A stretch of DNA of 64,000 bases. It comes from Inonotus obliquus. Lineage: Eukaryota; Basidiomycota; Agaricomycetes; Hymenochaetales; Hymenochaetaceae. The DNA lies in contig JAJHTX010000011.1 of the NCBI GenBank assembly GCA_032164295.1, positions 682,001-746,000 on the forward strand, in the 5' to 3' direction. The notes under the pieces were generated by a model. That model had not been told where the DNA came from, did not search any database, and was given only the letters and a program-made list of their open reading frames with translations. Position 1 is the stretch's first letter. Each line of letters starts with the position of its first letter. This document shows positions 49,811 through 60,515 of this stretch, one piece after another. The position numbers were made by a program, and so were the translations under genes.

Positions 49811-52535
49811 TCATCTTCGTCGAGATGAAGTACGAGAACCCGTAGCAGTAGCACCTACACCCGTCGTGCGTGTCGCTTTCCTCGGACGTGCTTCCTCCTT
49901 CCCCTTCTCTTTCTTCCCCTTCAAATCAGCCCTCACATGTTCCGTCGTAGGTGAAGTCGATTGCAATCTAGAAGATCTCCGAACAGGACGACCCGTCGAA
50001 GGTGGAACAAATTTATCGTCAGGTTCCGCACTACTCCCTCGCACAGATCTTGTACTTCTCCTAGGTGTACGTAGAATATTCGATGCAATTGATGAGAATG
50101 AATCTTTCTTCCGAGTATTGCGATGTTTTGGGAGAGGGGCGAGTTCGTCTGCTTCTTCGCTATCTTCGTAATCGTTGATGTTGACACGACCGTTCTGCTT
50201 TGCAGGCGGAACGTTCGTGCGGCCGTTAGCGTGACCCGAGTAATCGTCTTCATCTTCTTCAAACAATGTACCAGGTATACTGATACGCGTGTTATTAAAC
50301 TCGGCGGTATCATCCGGGCTCGCAGACCGCTTGCGCGAAGGGTGTGTAGGTAAAACACGTGAAGGCATGTGACGCGTCGAAGCTCGTGTTTGAGGTTTCT
50401 CAATAGTCGCGCTAGTTGGACTCGGAAGTTCATGTTCAGGTTCATGGTCGTCATCAATATCAGCGTCACTAACAAAAGCGCCGGGGAGGGAGACGCGTGG
50501 TTTCTTTCGTTGTCGATCTGTTCCATCCCCCTCGTACTTGCGTCTAATACCAGGCGAACCTTCCCTACCCGAGGAGGGTGTGAGTCGAGTAGCTGGTGCC
50601 CGTGTCGGCGCAGATGCAGGGGGAGGTCTATTGAAGATAGAGTACCTTGGGCCTGTACTTTCAACGATAATCGTCTCATCTCCCGCGTTGTCCTCAGAGA
50701 CCGATTCATTCGCTTGATCATCGTCTTTGCGGCTTTCTTCAGACTTCTCGGCTTCTTCCTGCGGAGGAGTAGGCAAACGCGTCGGTGACGTTGCCCGGCC
50801 TTTCTTTGGTGATGAGGAGGGTACTGCGTCGGAATGCTTCCCCGCAAACGGGACAGGACTAGGACTGCGCGATTCGGAAGCCTCGTAGAATGCATTACGG
50901 TTCCGAGGACTACTCCCTTTCGGCGAGCCGTTGGATACTCCATTCGCTTTCGCCTTGGTTACCCTGGGAGGCGACGGTGCTTTCTGAGCAAATAGACGGG
51001 CAGCGGAGGCTGGAGAATCTTTGGCACCAACGAAAGGCGCAGCCCCATGGGAGGGTGATTCGACATTTGCTGGTACCGCCCCATTTTGGGAAGATAATGT
51101 CGGCTGATCGGATAGTGGCCGAGTAGGGGTGGTCGTCGTCGATGCTCTTTGTGCGAATGACGGTCCCTGTCTCACAGGTGACTCGTTTGCTAATGACGTT
51201 CTCAACCGCCCACCGCCGTAACTCTTGCGAGGACCAGTTGTAGTCCGATGCCCGAGATCTTCCCATGACGAACCAAGATCCGTAGAACCGCTCGCGCCGA
51301 AACTCGAACTCGCCCAAGATTGGTTCATACTTGCACCAGTCCCCGAGGAGCTCCTAATACGCGCGTCAGCATCAAGCGCGTTAATCTCATTCTCAAGTCT
51401 GTCGCGCTCGGATCGTGACATGATTGATAATACGTCTTTGGCAATTCGACCGCGTTCAGCACCCCACGTCCCTCGTGGTGCAGCAGGAGAGCTTGGATAC
51501 TGGCGATCGAAGCGCAGCGCTGCAGCATACCTGGAGCTCTGGAGAAGTCGCACGCAAACCAAGCTACGAGCCGCTTCGATTGATTGCTGCGAGAGGGTCT
51601 CCGGGGGCTGCACCGCGAAATCTTCCAGAACAGCCTCTTCATATCTTTGAAATGGCAGTGTTAGGAGTTGCTTGATCGCTGCAGCTTTCGGTTTGGCTAC
51701 AGTATACACGATTAGTACGAACGTTACCGCCAGACGCAGCCGAAGACTCACGTGTTAGGGTCCACTCCAAAAGCTTGATCACCAAAGCTTTCCTTACTGG
51801 AAAACCTTCAGGGAAGGTCCGCTGATACTTCCATGCTTCTACGATACTGAGGTCTGCACAAGCAATAATGTATCGTTCCATATCGCTTTGCTCCTTAAGC
51901 GCAGGTCTACACGTCCGCACAAACTTGCGGATAAGGAAACCCGAGTTTGAATCAAGAGCAAGAGTTTCTATGATTTTCGACGTATGCTCTTTGTGTATCC
52001 GGGCATCGGCTATTCTTGAGATGGCTCCCTATACGGTGGTCAATATCAGAGCCACAAGGAGTGTAACTTGGCATACCTCGAGGTTGATGCCCAAGTCCAG
52101 CTCCCAATACGCATCCATCAAGGCCGCAAAAAAGGGTGAAAGAACTTTTTCATTTAGAAAACCCACTTCCCGCCCGTCCTGTGTTTGCTTGTGAAGGAAA
52201 TAAACTAGGAGATCGCGCTTCATAGAATCAGACGGAAAGCCCGCGAGGATGGCCTCAATGAGTTGATTTAAGCGACTAATGTTGGTGGGAGGGTAAAGCT
52301 CGGAAGGTTCAGTGACTCCTCCTAGTTCAAGGAGCGTATCGAAGAAAAGTTTCCCAGACATCGCAGCGCGTCGAGCGCGAATTTGTTGGCAGACGTCGTC
52401 CGTCCACGGGAACTCCCTGTCGGTTGTGCAAATAGAAGCGACAAGCTGCATGCTCTCGGGGAAATCAGACTTAAGAGTCGCTTAGTTAGCACAGTGCTGG
52501 GCAAAGAAAACGGGAATGACACTTACGTCGGCCAT
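49811..52535 (-). CDS. ELYS-like nuclear pore complex assembly protein
   Basis: Four exons (52535-52527, 52469-52077, 52028-51752 and 51696-49811) give 854 aa. The first exon codes only for Met-Ala-Asp. Residues about 5-260 are helical and match the ELYS-type domain of fungal pore-assembly proteins, with FFDTLLELGGVTEPSELYPP, LLVYFLHKQTQDGREVGF, ALDSNSGFLIRKFVRTCRPA and LPFQRYEEAVLEDFAVQPPE. The remaining 600 residues are Ser/Pro/Arg-rich and disordered, ending in a basic GSRTSSRRR. Metazoan ELYS binds chromatin through AT hooks and seeds pores. The basic tail here (RPRKATR) might do similarly, but no full AT hook was seen. The family assignment rests on the N-terminal domain. Confidence 0.68.
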
Positions 52536-54026
52536 AGTGGATGAAGGGAGGAGAGAAGGATGAGGAAGGTGGCTGCTTGGAAAGCGTCACGTTCAAAGCG
52601 CGACAGGACAGCGTGACGGAACAAACTTTCCACACAACATGTGACAATTGTGACTCTGCTTCCTTCCCGAATTGGTCGTTATGTCGCCGACTCACAAACA
52701 CAAGAGCACCAACTTCTGGGTTCGGAGAGCCTTGTGTTCTCTTGTAAGTATCGGCTCAAAAATGATATTATCATCCTCGAATAATGCTTTGATCATGGAG
52801 TATTCACTCAGCATAGTTTGTGTTGCACTGCTTAAAACTGTTGGCGGTTGGTTGTTCAAACTTCAGAGCACTACATGCACCATGATGGAAAGCGTATCCA
52901 ATCCACCATTCTCATCGAGAAGACGACCTGGAATAGACTCTGGGATCTAGAGGTGACATTTTCGGCATTTACGTGGCTGTATGAATCCGCACCAATTACG
53001 AAAATAAGGTACGTTCATCAGTTGCGCACGATCACAGCCGTGTTGCTCTCATAATGGAAAGGCTAACTAGCATTATTGGGTAGAACATGAAGGTATGACC
53101 TCACGAACAGTGGACTACTAGGCCTCGATCACAAAGGCATACTGTACCCCACACTCCGGAAAGGACTACGGTCGACCAGAAGGGAAACTCTGGGAGACTG
53201 CAGGCACGAAATAGGAGAAAATCAAATCTCCGCCAATAATGCAGGAACTCAATTGAGTCTCCTCCTGGCTAAATACGCGTGATACCTGCGGAAGCTCATG
53301 CATCGTTGCTGGAAGAAGTGTTCAGTTGAGTGCAGCGTTTCAACTGTAACCCGGTTGGATTTCTGATACACTCAGGTTGACAGATCTGCAGCACTCCTAT
53401 ATTGATCTTTTGAATGAGATGTTATGTGTCGCCTCCTGCGCTCATATCCGTTAGAGTCGAGACAATCGGAATTCCCGCACCAGAGATCAACCTCAACCAA
53501 GGGTCCCACAGCGCTCTACACGGTCGATGCCGAGGTTGAAAAGTCACTGATCAGGAGAGAACACTTTTTTTTGTTTGAATTGAACTTATCACGCCTGCAG
53601 CAAACTGAGCAAATAAGTACGGGTACAGTCGTTTGAAGACGGAGATTCTGCGGGATCTCGGACGTGAAAACGGAGGCATACCCGTCCCCGGTGGTATCAT
53701 GCATTTGTTCTGACATACACCGCGATGAACTCAGGCTCGAATTCGGAGGCTGCTGACAGATATGCACTGCCTAAGAACGGACTTTGAATCTGACAGTTCT
53801 TGCCGCCTTCTTACCTCCGCGTTCCAGCTCCGCCGCGCGGTATATATGGCCAAGTGCCACTTGACAAGTATTCATCCTCTCATCCCATCAAGGTAGAAGG
53901 TACGAGTGTCGGCGAGCTGATGACTGCGATGGAGCATCACCTCCCCTACTCGACTATGACCACAGGGATGACTACCATGTATTTTTTTATGGTTCACTCG
54001 TCTCCTTCTCGGAATTCGGAGCAGGC

Positions 54027-54668
54027 TTGTCGAGTCGAGTGGATTTCTCTACACCGTCTAAGGGATGGCGGGTAGAATCGCCTTGCGAAGGTGACGACTT
54101 GCGGAGCATGTGGGGCGTTTTTCATCAACCGGCACATGCTGTACTCTTTACCTTGGCGATTGTCGAGTTTTGGACTTTCGTACATCGGTACCTGATATTT
54201 CCAACTTCGGTGAGCGTCTGTGCGCTCCTCGCATTTTACTTCTCATTCTTACTGCATACTCTCATTGAAGACCTTCGCATATTACATAACATTGTATCTG
54301 AGCCAGAGAACGATTACCGAAAGGTGCAGATCCTGGGCAGGACACTGAAGGCAGCCATGCCGTCCGACGGATACAATCAGCCATTGCGCCAGTGCGTCAA
54401 CACTGAATCAAAGGACTGTTGCGGAGGATCCGTCTTGTTTTCAGTGACAGCCAAGGCCTGCAAGGAGAGGAGGCGTTCAGCTTATGGTGCGGCTCTTTCG
54501 AGCCGATTTTTCGACTTCATCATATTTTGTGGTCCCAATATTTCGTTGCAAGAGATCCGTGTACCGATGCATCACCCCCGCCTTTGCGCCGTCCCTGGTG
54601 TCACGGATCATGACTTGACTTGCTCGCTTCTTCAGATCTTAATCTGTTCTGGATATTTTTGGTGTTGA
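54027..54668 (+). pseudogene. Possible decayed membrane-enzyme fragment (wax synthase-like?)
   Basis: A 213-codon frame with one clear hydrophobic stretch (VSVCALLAFYFSFLLHTLIE) after an aromatic/histidine segment (LRSMWGVFHQPAHAVLFTL). The order W...HQ, then a membrane helix ending in LLH and an acidic residue, vaguely recalls the fungal wax synthase/MBOAT domain. The rest of the family is missing, and the frame upstream is broken at 53970-54070. It may also be unrelated sequence. I would not transfer a function. Confidence 0.2.
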
Positions 54669-55531
54669 AGCCTGATGTCCCGCTCATGAGGCTACGTGAA
54701 TCGGTACTCAATCAACCTGCTATTTTCTTCTTCTTTGACAGGTAAGTTCCCACCCGGAAGTCAGAAATTGCATGGCTTCAATTTTGTCAGTGGGAACATA
54801 GTCGATTAATCCAACCAAGAAATTCACGAATCGATCTTATCGTTTAGGTGCGTGTTCTTCGCCTGCTTTCTGTCATAATTATTGACTTGGCTTTGTTTCA
54901 TTATCATAGAGTGGCTATGAGTGTGGGGCCCCACATTTCCGCCCAGATGAACGAAAACCGTTCTTCTTGAAAAAGAATAAAGGGATGGATGGATGTATTG
55001 ACTTCAGCCGGTATTTCAAGTTGCCGAGCCATGAAAAGTTCATTAATCGAAAATACTACGCCCTGGTTCTCATGCTCGTGACATGTTGTTCCATGTCTCC
55101 TATGCGACTAATCTGGTGTTTCCGCCTTTGCTCGGCTCCGCGTTGAACAGAAAATAGGTCCCGGGTTCCTGGTATCTTCAAGGCTTCCAATCCTGTTTCC
55201 GCGCCAAGGACATTACCGGCTCAAGTTTATGCTTGTATTGTATTGAAGACCATGCGCCACAACATCGGCCTCCTTAGGTCCGGAAGTTTTCTGATCTGCT
55301 TTACCGCATGTTGACCATAACTGGCGGACAACTTGATGAAGCGGGGTCTTGCAATACATTCCAATACAAAAACATGTCATGGAACATGCCGACGGGGCGC
55401 TGCTTTATTTCGCACAACCCTTATTCTGTACTCGCGCAAGGAACTGGTCATAGATGCGCGATACGTGACGGCGCGCAAGGTTGAAGACATGCAGGTTGCA
55501 CGACTCCACCTCTCCGCTCTCTGAAGAAAGG

Positions 55532-55539
55532 TATAAAAG
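55532..55539 (+). promoter_or_regulatory. TATA box of the hydrophobin gene
   Basis: TATAAAAG stands 126 bp before the start codon and is followed by a pyrimidine-rich initiator region (55540-55590). This is a strong core promoter layout typical of highly expressed fungal genes, hydrophobins included. Confidence 0.7.
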
Positions 55540-55657
55540 ACCACTCCTTTTTCGTGTTCTTCCTCCAGTCAAACCAGCGATCAGCTCTTGACTACCTGAA
55601 TATCCAACTCCTTCGAAGCTCTTCACCTCGTACTACTTGAAAAACCACTCAATCACT

Positions 55658-56216
55658 ATGCATTTCACTAAATACGCCATTGCCCTTGCGCTCCCCATTC
55701 TTGCGGTCGCCACAGGTCCAGTCCCTACTACTACTACTTCTAGTACTAGTACTACTAAGGCGGCGACCACTACAGTCACGGTTACTTCGACTGCGACTGC
55801 GACTGCAACGGAGCCCGCTAGCCAGTGCAACACCGGTCCTGTTCAGTGCTGTAATTCAGTGCAAAATGCCAGCAACCCCGCCGCAGCTGGCCTCCTCGGT
55901 CTTTTGGGTATCGTCGTCCAGGGTGTGAACGTCCCTATCGGCCTTACTTGCAGCCCAATTTCTGTTCTTGGTGTTGGAGGCAGTTCTTGGTAAGTTCGAC
56001 CCTCGCTAGTAATCTTAAAGAAGTTTCAGAACTGATTTTTTATTGTAATGAAGCACCGCGAGTCCGGTCTGCTGCGAGAACAATAGTTTCAGTAAGTATC
56101 GAACTAATATTATACAAACGTTCAGGTGTTGCAGATTCAGATTCTGACTATGATTATGTGTTACTTTAGATGGCCTCGTCGCGATTGGATGCGTCCCCGT
56201 GAACCTTAGCTTGTAG
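55658..56216 (+). CDS. Class I hydrophobin
   Basis: A secreted amphipathic protein that coats aerial hyphae and fruiting bodies. Three exons (55658-55989, 56054-56091 and 56170-56216) give 138 aa. The signal peptide is residues 1-19 ([19 protein letters not shown]). Then comes an unusual Thr/Ser/Ala-rich stretch (21-54). The eight cysteines are at 57, 64, 65, 98, 111, 117, 118 and 131. Their pattern, C-X6-CC-X32-C-X12-C-X5-CC-X12-C, with a hydrophobic loop between C65 and C98 ([13 protein letters not shown]), is that of class I hydrophobins. The intron between C98 and C117 and the 38-nt second exon are usual for the basidiomycete family. The Thr-rich part is a likely site for O-mannosylation (inference). 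Confidence 0.95.
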
Positions 56217-56702
56217 GATACAGGTCCGAGTCGGGGAATAAGAAATAAGTAATATGGCATAGGGGTATGGTTTGGTCTCCCAGTTGTTATTCGAGCATTT
56301 TGCGTATACTTTGGGGACCTTGCTATTTCTGTCTACGTTGGGCTATGTCACCCTGGCACGGTACTAGTGCTATTTCCGGTGAATATGATAAAAATGATTG
56401 TTGAATGATTGTTCTTGGACGGAAGCGTACGTTAACGGCATGCGTCAAAAATAAATGAGGGCTTTGGGTGATCCGGATTCAATAAGAGTCGGAAGCTGAG
56501 TATGAACTCGTGAGTCATTCGTATTGAGTGAGGGAACAAGTACGTGTATTTCTTGTACTTCCTTCCGCATTCATACCCTAGACCCAGGCTACAATCTATC
56601 ATTAATCCATCATGACAACCATTGGAAACAGTATCATTACACCGTCTAGCCCGACATCATCATAGTGTTTATATAGCACCATTCCATGATCTACCGACCA
56701 TA
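56217..56702. other. Convergent 3' region, hydrophobin and PITH gene
   Basis: About 490 bp between the two stop codons, probably 3' UTRs. No coding sequence or repeat was seen. Confidence 0.45.
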
Positions 56703-57626
56703 CTATCGCGCAGTACTCTGCTGACCAGCCGCCTTCTCTCGTACTCTATCAACAAGTGACGCATCTGCAGCATTTGCAGCTGGGACCTCCAACTTTTGCG
56801 TACCGGCATTCTGAACTTGTCTTGTATCGCCCTTGAACCCAATATAATATATCCTCGAGATTTCTTCTCCGATAGCTTCGTTCTATATGATGAGTTGTCG
56901 TTAGTATTATAGTCATTGGTCATGGGAATATCATTCAAGAGGGGGAGGAGGAAAGAAGGGATGTGAAAGGGCGTGAGAGAATGTTGATGATACTGACGAA
57001 GTGCAATGAGAGCGAATGTACATTCGCAAAGGCAGCCGCTCTAAGCGGGTACTCCGTCACTCCCGTCTCTCCTTCAAGTAGTGTTATGTTCAATTGAGAT
57101 TTCGTCGTTTCAGCTTCCGCGAAATCAACAATGTTGGGATAATTCGCGTATATGCGTAAATGCCTTGGCGTCAATTCTCCCCGTCCTATACCGAATTCCC
57201 CGTAAGCGTTTCTCATCGTCTTATTAATTTGAAGGCATAAGAATATACTGAACTCACCAAGCTTTAGCAAAAGAGACCGTACCCTCACGTTTTGAACAAA
57301 CGGAACGTGAATGACCAGTTGGTCATCAACTCCTGAATCTACATATCGTTCCGTATCTTCTCGCTCGTCCCATGATTTGATCAACGCTTTAGCATCCTCC
57401 GGGACGCTCAGATTCAATCCATGTACGCTTCGGAATTCCAAGTTCCAGGTTTCGCGCCAGAGTCGTACATGAACACGTCAGCTTCTTCCCTGTGTATGTA
57501 TTATGCAGCATAGGAAGCAAAGGCTCACTTGTCCCGATCTATAACATGAAATAGGTTCGCTGTATCGACACCTGCTATCTCGTCTCGAACTGAGTTTCCA
57601 GTGTCCCCATAGTGGTCAGAAGACAT
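56703..57626 (-). CDS. PITH domain protein (PITHD1/TXNL1 family)
   Basis: Four exons (57626-57529, 57427-57258, 57185-56998 and 56882-56703) give 211 aa starting MSSDHYGDTGNSVRDEIAGV. The PITH domain covers most of the chain: DQLVIHVPFVQNVRVRSLLL, GELTPRHLRIYANYPNIVDF, LLEGETGVTEYPLRAAAFAN and SRIYYIGFKGDTRQ. PITH domains bind the proteasome in thioredoxin-like TXNL1. Stand-alone members such as this one have no thioredoxin part, and their role is not well defined. The splice at DRD-N-VHGLNL was chosen because it restores the family's HGLNL motif and skips an in-frame stop. The C-terminus (EKAAGQQSTAR) is unconserved in look. Confidence 0.9.
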
Positions 57627-57871
57627 GACATTGAGAATAGAAAGAAGAGGATTAAGTCAGGTTGCGTTGCGGAAGAGACTCTTCGCGGTTACGTAACATT
57701 TGCTCAATAATGAAAAGTGGTTCAAGTGTAGCTTCCATTCCACAGACTGAATCCAGTATAAATACAATTTGCAGACTTCGTTAGAAATTTAGAACAACAG
57801 TCGATAACATTGACGGAAAGATAGTTCGAAAATATCCTTTAGTCCTTTTCATTTCCAAAGTACTCCGCTGT

Positions 57872-58402
57872 CTAATGAACAGCACCATAGCCGACCGGAG
57901 CCTGACCACCAGTCTGGGTAGTGTAAATGGGTTCGAAGCCTCCGTTCCCGACGTCTAGAGTTATCCGAGTCAGCTGAGTTGCGACCATAGCAACGTGAAG
58001 CAATAATTCTCACAGCGATAGCCTCCGGCACCGTACATCTCTTCTGCCTTCATCCTCTTGTATATCAGCCAGAATGCGTGCTAAGCAATGAAGAAGTATC
58101 GGTGAACTCGTGAAACAAGTGAATATATGATGGTAACATACCAGATGGCCTGGAAGGTATCCAAGACTATCAAACGAATAAAATCAGCCATTGCAGCACT
58201 CAGAAGCTCAAGACGAGTGAACGAACACTGTGAGCAGTATATTGATCAATAAATCACAACTACATCCAGTGATGAAAGCTGCGGCAGCGGGTGGGAACAG
58301 AATGGCCACCTGTTAAGAGAGACATACATGACCCTTGAACATGACTTCCAGAGGTGAATAAAGACGTACGATTATGATGAGGACGTCGCTTCCTTTAACC
58401 AT
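57872..58402 (-). CDS. PMP3: PMP3-family plasma membrane proteolipid
   Basis: Small hydrophobic protein that affects plasma membrane potential and salt tolerance in yeast. Five exons (58402-58370, 58309-58227, 58166-58142, 58080-58014 and 57954-57872) give 96 aa. Family core: SDVLIIIVAILFPPAAAAF, the conserved TGCSCDLLINILLT, and LGYLPGHLHAFWLIYKRMK, forming two membrane helices joined by a short loop. Compared with the 55-residue yeast protein it has a Gly/Tyr-rich tail of about 35 residues (GNGGFEPIYTTQTGG). The second intron uses GTTCGT as donor. The gene starts 236 bp from the divergent YRA1-like gene, so the two may share a promoter region. Confidence 0.92.
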
Positions 58403-58638
58403 CGTTGTTCTGGTGGGTATAAATGCTGCAGGCGGTGGTGGTGAGAGGAGAAGAGGCAACGAGGCGGTTTACCCACTGTACCTCCGCGATCATTGAATGA
58501 CGTCTGTCTGCGAGGGTGAGATCACGTGTTGAACATTGTCCCAGTCTGACTCGAAAACTGCTCTTTTTCCTATTCCGCTTTCCATCCCATCCATCTCTAT
58601 TCACCTAATCCTCCAACCCTCTTGTTCAGAAATCACTC
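58403..58638. promoter_or_regulatory. Short divergent promoter, PMP3 and YRA1-like gene
   Basis: Only 236 bp separate the two start codons, so both core promoters and leaders must lie here. A pyrimidine-rich stretch at 58560-58630 leads to the plus-strand gene. No clear TATA box was seen on either strand. Confidence 0.5.
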
Positions 58639-59810
58639 ATGTCATCGGGAAACACAGCGCCCCGAAGCAGACACTATCACGGCGGATTCAAGGGCAAAGT
58701 CACCAAGAACACCGTTCAGCCCGCACCTGCTTGGCGTACGAGGAACCTACCAACTGAAAGCGGAAGTGGAAGTGGTGATCCTGGAGGAAAGATTTTGATA
58801 AGTAACTTGCCGATAGATGTTTCCGATGAGGAGGTTGTGGTGGGTATATCTGGACTTGGATTGGTTATTCTGTCTTGTCCTGTTCCGTTCTACGGACGTA
58901 CTTCACACTCTCGTGGTATAAGACGCGTTTTGGCCTCGTTTTCTTTACGTGTCTCTTTATTTTATGCTCCAAGTGCTTACTGCAGCAATACAGGACCTGA
59001 TGAGAAAGACGATCGGACCTGTAGTCATACGAGATTCACTCATGGTTCACAACACAAAAGGTGTTCCGCTCGGGATGGCAATTGTTGCGTTCACTCGCAG
59101 TAATGATGCATGGAAAGCACGCTCGAAGTATAACGGGAAAGTCATCGACGGAAGTGAGTATTGTCCTTCTTAAAAAGTGCTTGAACGCCTGACTTTTTTC
59201 AATCTGTTCTGTCTCCGCATATTCATCCTCGTCTTCATCAATTTTGACTTGTACCGGAATTGGAACGAAATTCGACCCTTTCGTTGCCTGTATTACAGAA
59301 CGTGCTATCAAACTCGAAGTTATTATTAACAAAGATGCCGAAACACCTTCACCACCACCACCCAACGCAAAAGAGAAGGAAAAAACCAAATCATTATTCG
59401 ACCGTCTAGGTGCCTCGTCATCCCGATCATCCAAAGCCAATCAACAAGCACCGGTTTCAAACGGCCGTTCAACACATAAGTTCGTATCGATTGCTCTTAT
59501 CATCTCTGAAGTCCAATACTGATCCTACACTGATCATGTTGCCTTTTGTTCAATCGCGATTTACAGACGCCAACCAACACTAATAGAACGAACGGCGCCC
59601 AAATCATCTCCCTCCCACCCTCACCCCCATTTAATACAATCCCCAGCACCACCGCCTCCGACATCACTTAAGCAACGCAAGAAGAAGGGACCCAAACGCG
59701 TTAAGAAAAGCAGAGCGGATCTTGATCGTGAGATGGAAGAATATACTGCTGCGAGATCGAATGACTTCAATGGTAATGGATTTAATGGGTTAAATGGAAT
59801 CGAAAGTTGA
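58639..59810 (+). CDS. YRA1/ALY-type RRM protein, mRNA export factor
   Basis: Links the TREX complex and mRNA to the export receptor Mex67 in the nucleus. Four exons (58639-58839, 58994-59153, 59299-59479 and 59567-59810) give 261 aa starting MSSGNTAPRSRHYHGGFKGK. The single RRM has RNP2 KILISNLPIDVSDEEV, a middle part with TIGPVVIRDSLMVHNTKGVP, RNP1 LGMAIVAFTRS and the end AWKARSKYNGKVIDG followed by RAIKLEVII, the order seen in Yra1/ALYREF/Mlo3. The C-terminal half is Pro/Ser/Lys-rich (KQRKKKGPKRVKKSRADLD) and ends AARSNDFNGNGFNGLNG. ALYREF-type proteins usually carry RGG boxes around the RRM. Here they are replaced by lysine-rich segments, so another RRM adaptor remains possible. Confidence 0.8.
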
Positions 59811-60515
59811 AATTGTGAAGATAAGTGATGGACGCTTTTCTTTTTTGTTTATTTTGTCTATGTGTGAGAGGTGGGTAGTCAGTAAGGTCATAGTTTTTCA
59901 TTTCCTTCCTTTTGCTTCGCTTCCATTTTCTCTGGCTTTCACGTTTTACCCTCATGTTGACGCTTTTGTCGTTACACGTTACACCAACTCATCACTCCCG
60001 TCGCATTTTCTTTACGTTCATGATTGTTCTTCACTCCCCCTTGTCCACATATATGTTGTTTCTTCAACATTGTTCAACATATCAACATTGCAACCAAATA
60101 TTCCATTAACAAATATATTCCGCATTATCCATTCCAATTGATCCACTGCTATATACATGCACGATGTCTATAACCAAAAAGAATAATAAAAATACTGAGT
60201 GGGGACTGCGTGTTGAAGGGTCTTTTGTACGTGCTATGCTATGGGCTGAGGGATGCAATCGAATTGGGCAGATAGGAGTCGTAGACGTAAATTCGTTAGT
60301 ATGCCATCAAAGCACTCAAACCCAAACAAAACTGGAGAAAAGCGAAGAGTCATAACGTCGTAACGTCATAACGCGAAACGCAAAGCGAAGATCCTGGGAT
60401 AGCAAGAAACGAGAAGAAAGATAATCGACAACCCAAACAACTCGAACAACCACTTCAACACAAACAATCGACCAAAAGTATTCCTACCACCCACCAAGAA
60501 CCTCTAAAAGACAAA
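59811..60515. other. Convergent 3' region, YRA1-like and ABC genes
   Basis: T-rich sequence at 59830-60130 and A-rich sequence at 60360-60515, consistent with two 3' UTRs facing each other. The frames here are low-complexity and not credible. Confidence 0.45.

Larger units (their letters stand above)
52536..55657. other. 3.1 kb region with gene fragments only
   Basis: No intact gene was recognised. Short plus frames at 52672-53054, 53424-53636 and 53800-54668 do not join with good splice sites. The most coherent piece is the membrane-like frame at 54027-54668. The end nearest 55657 is the hydrophobin promoter. Confidence 0.45.
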
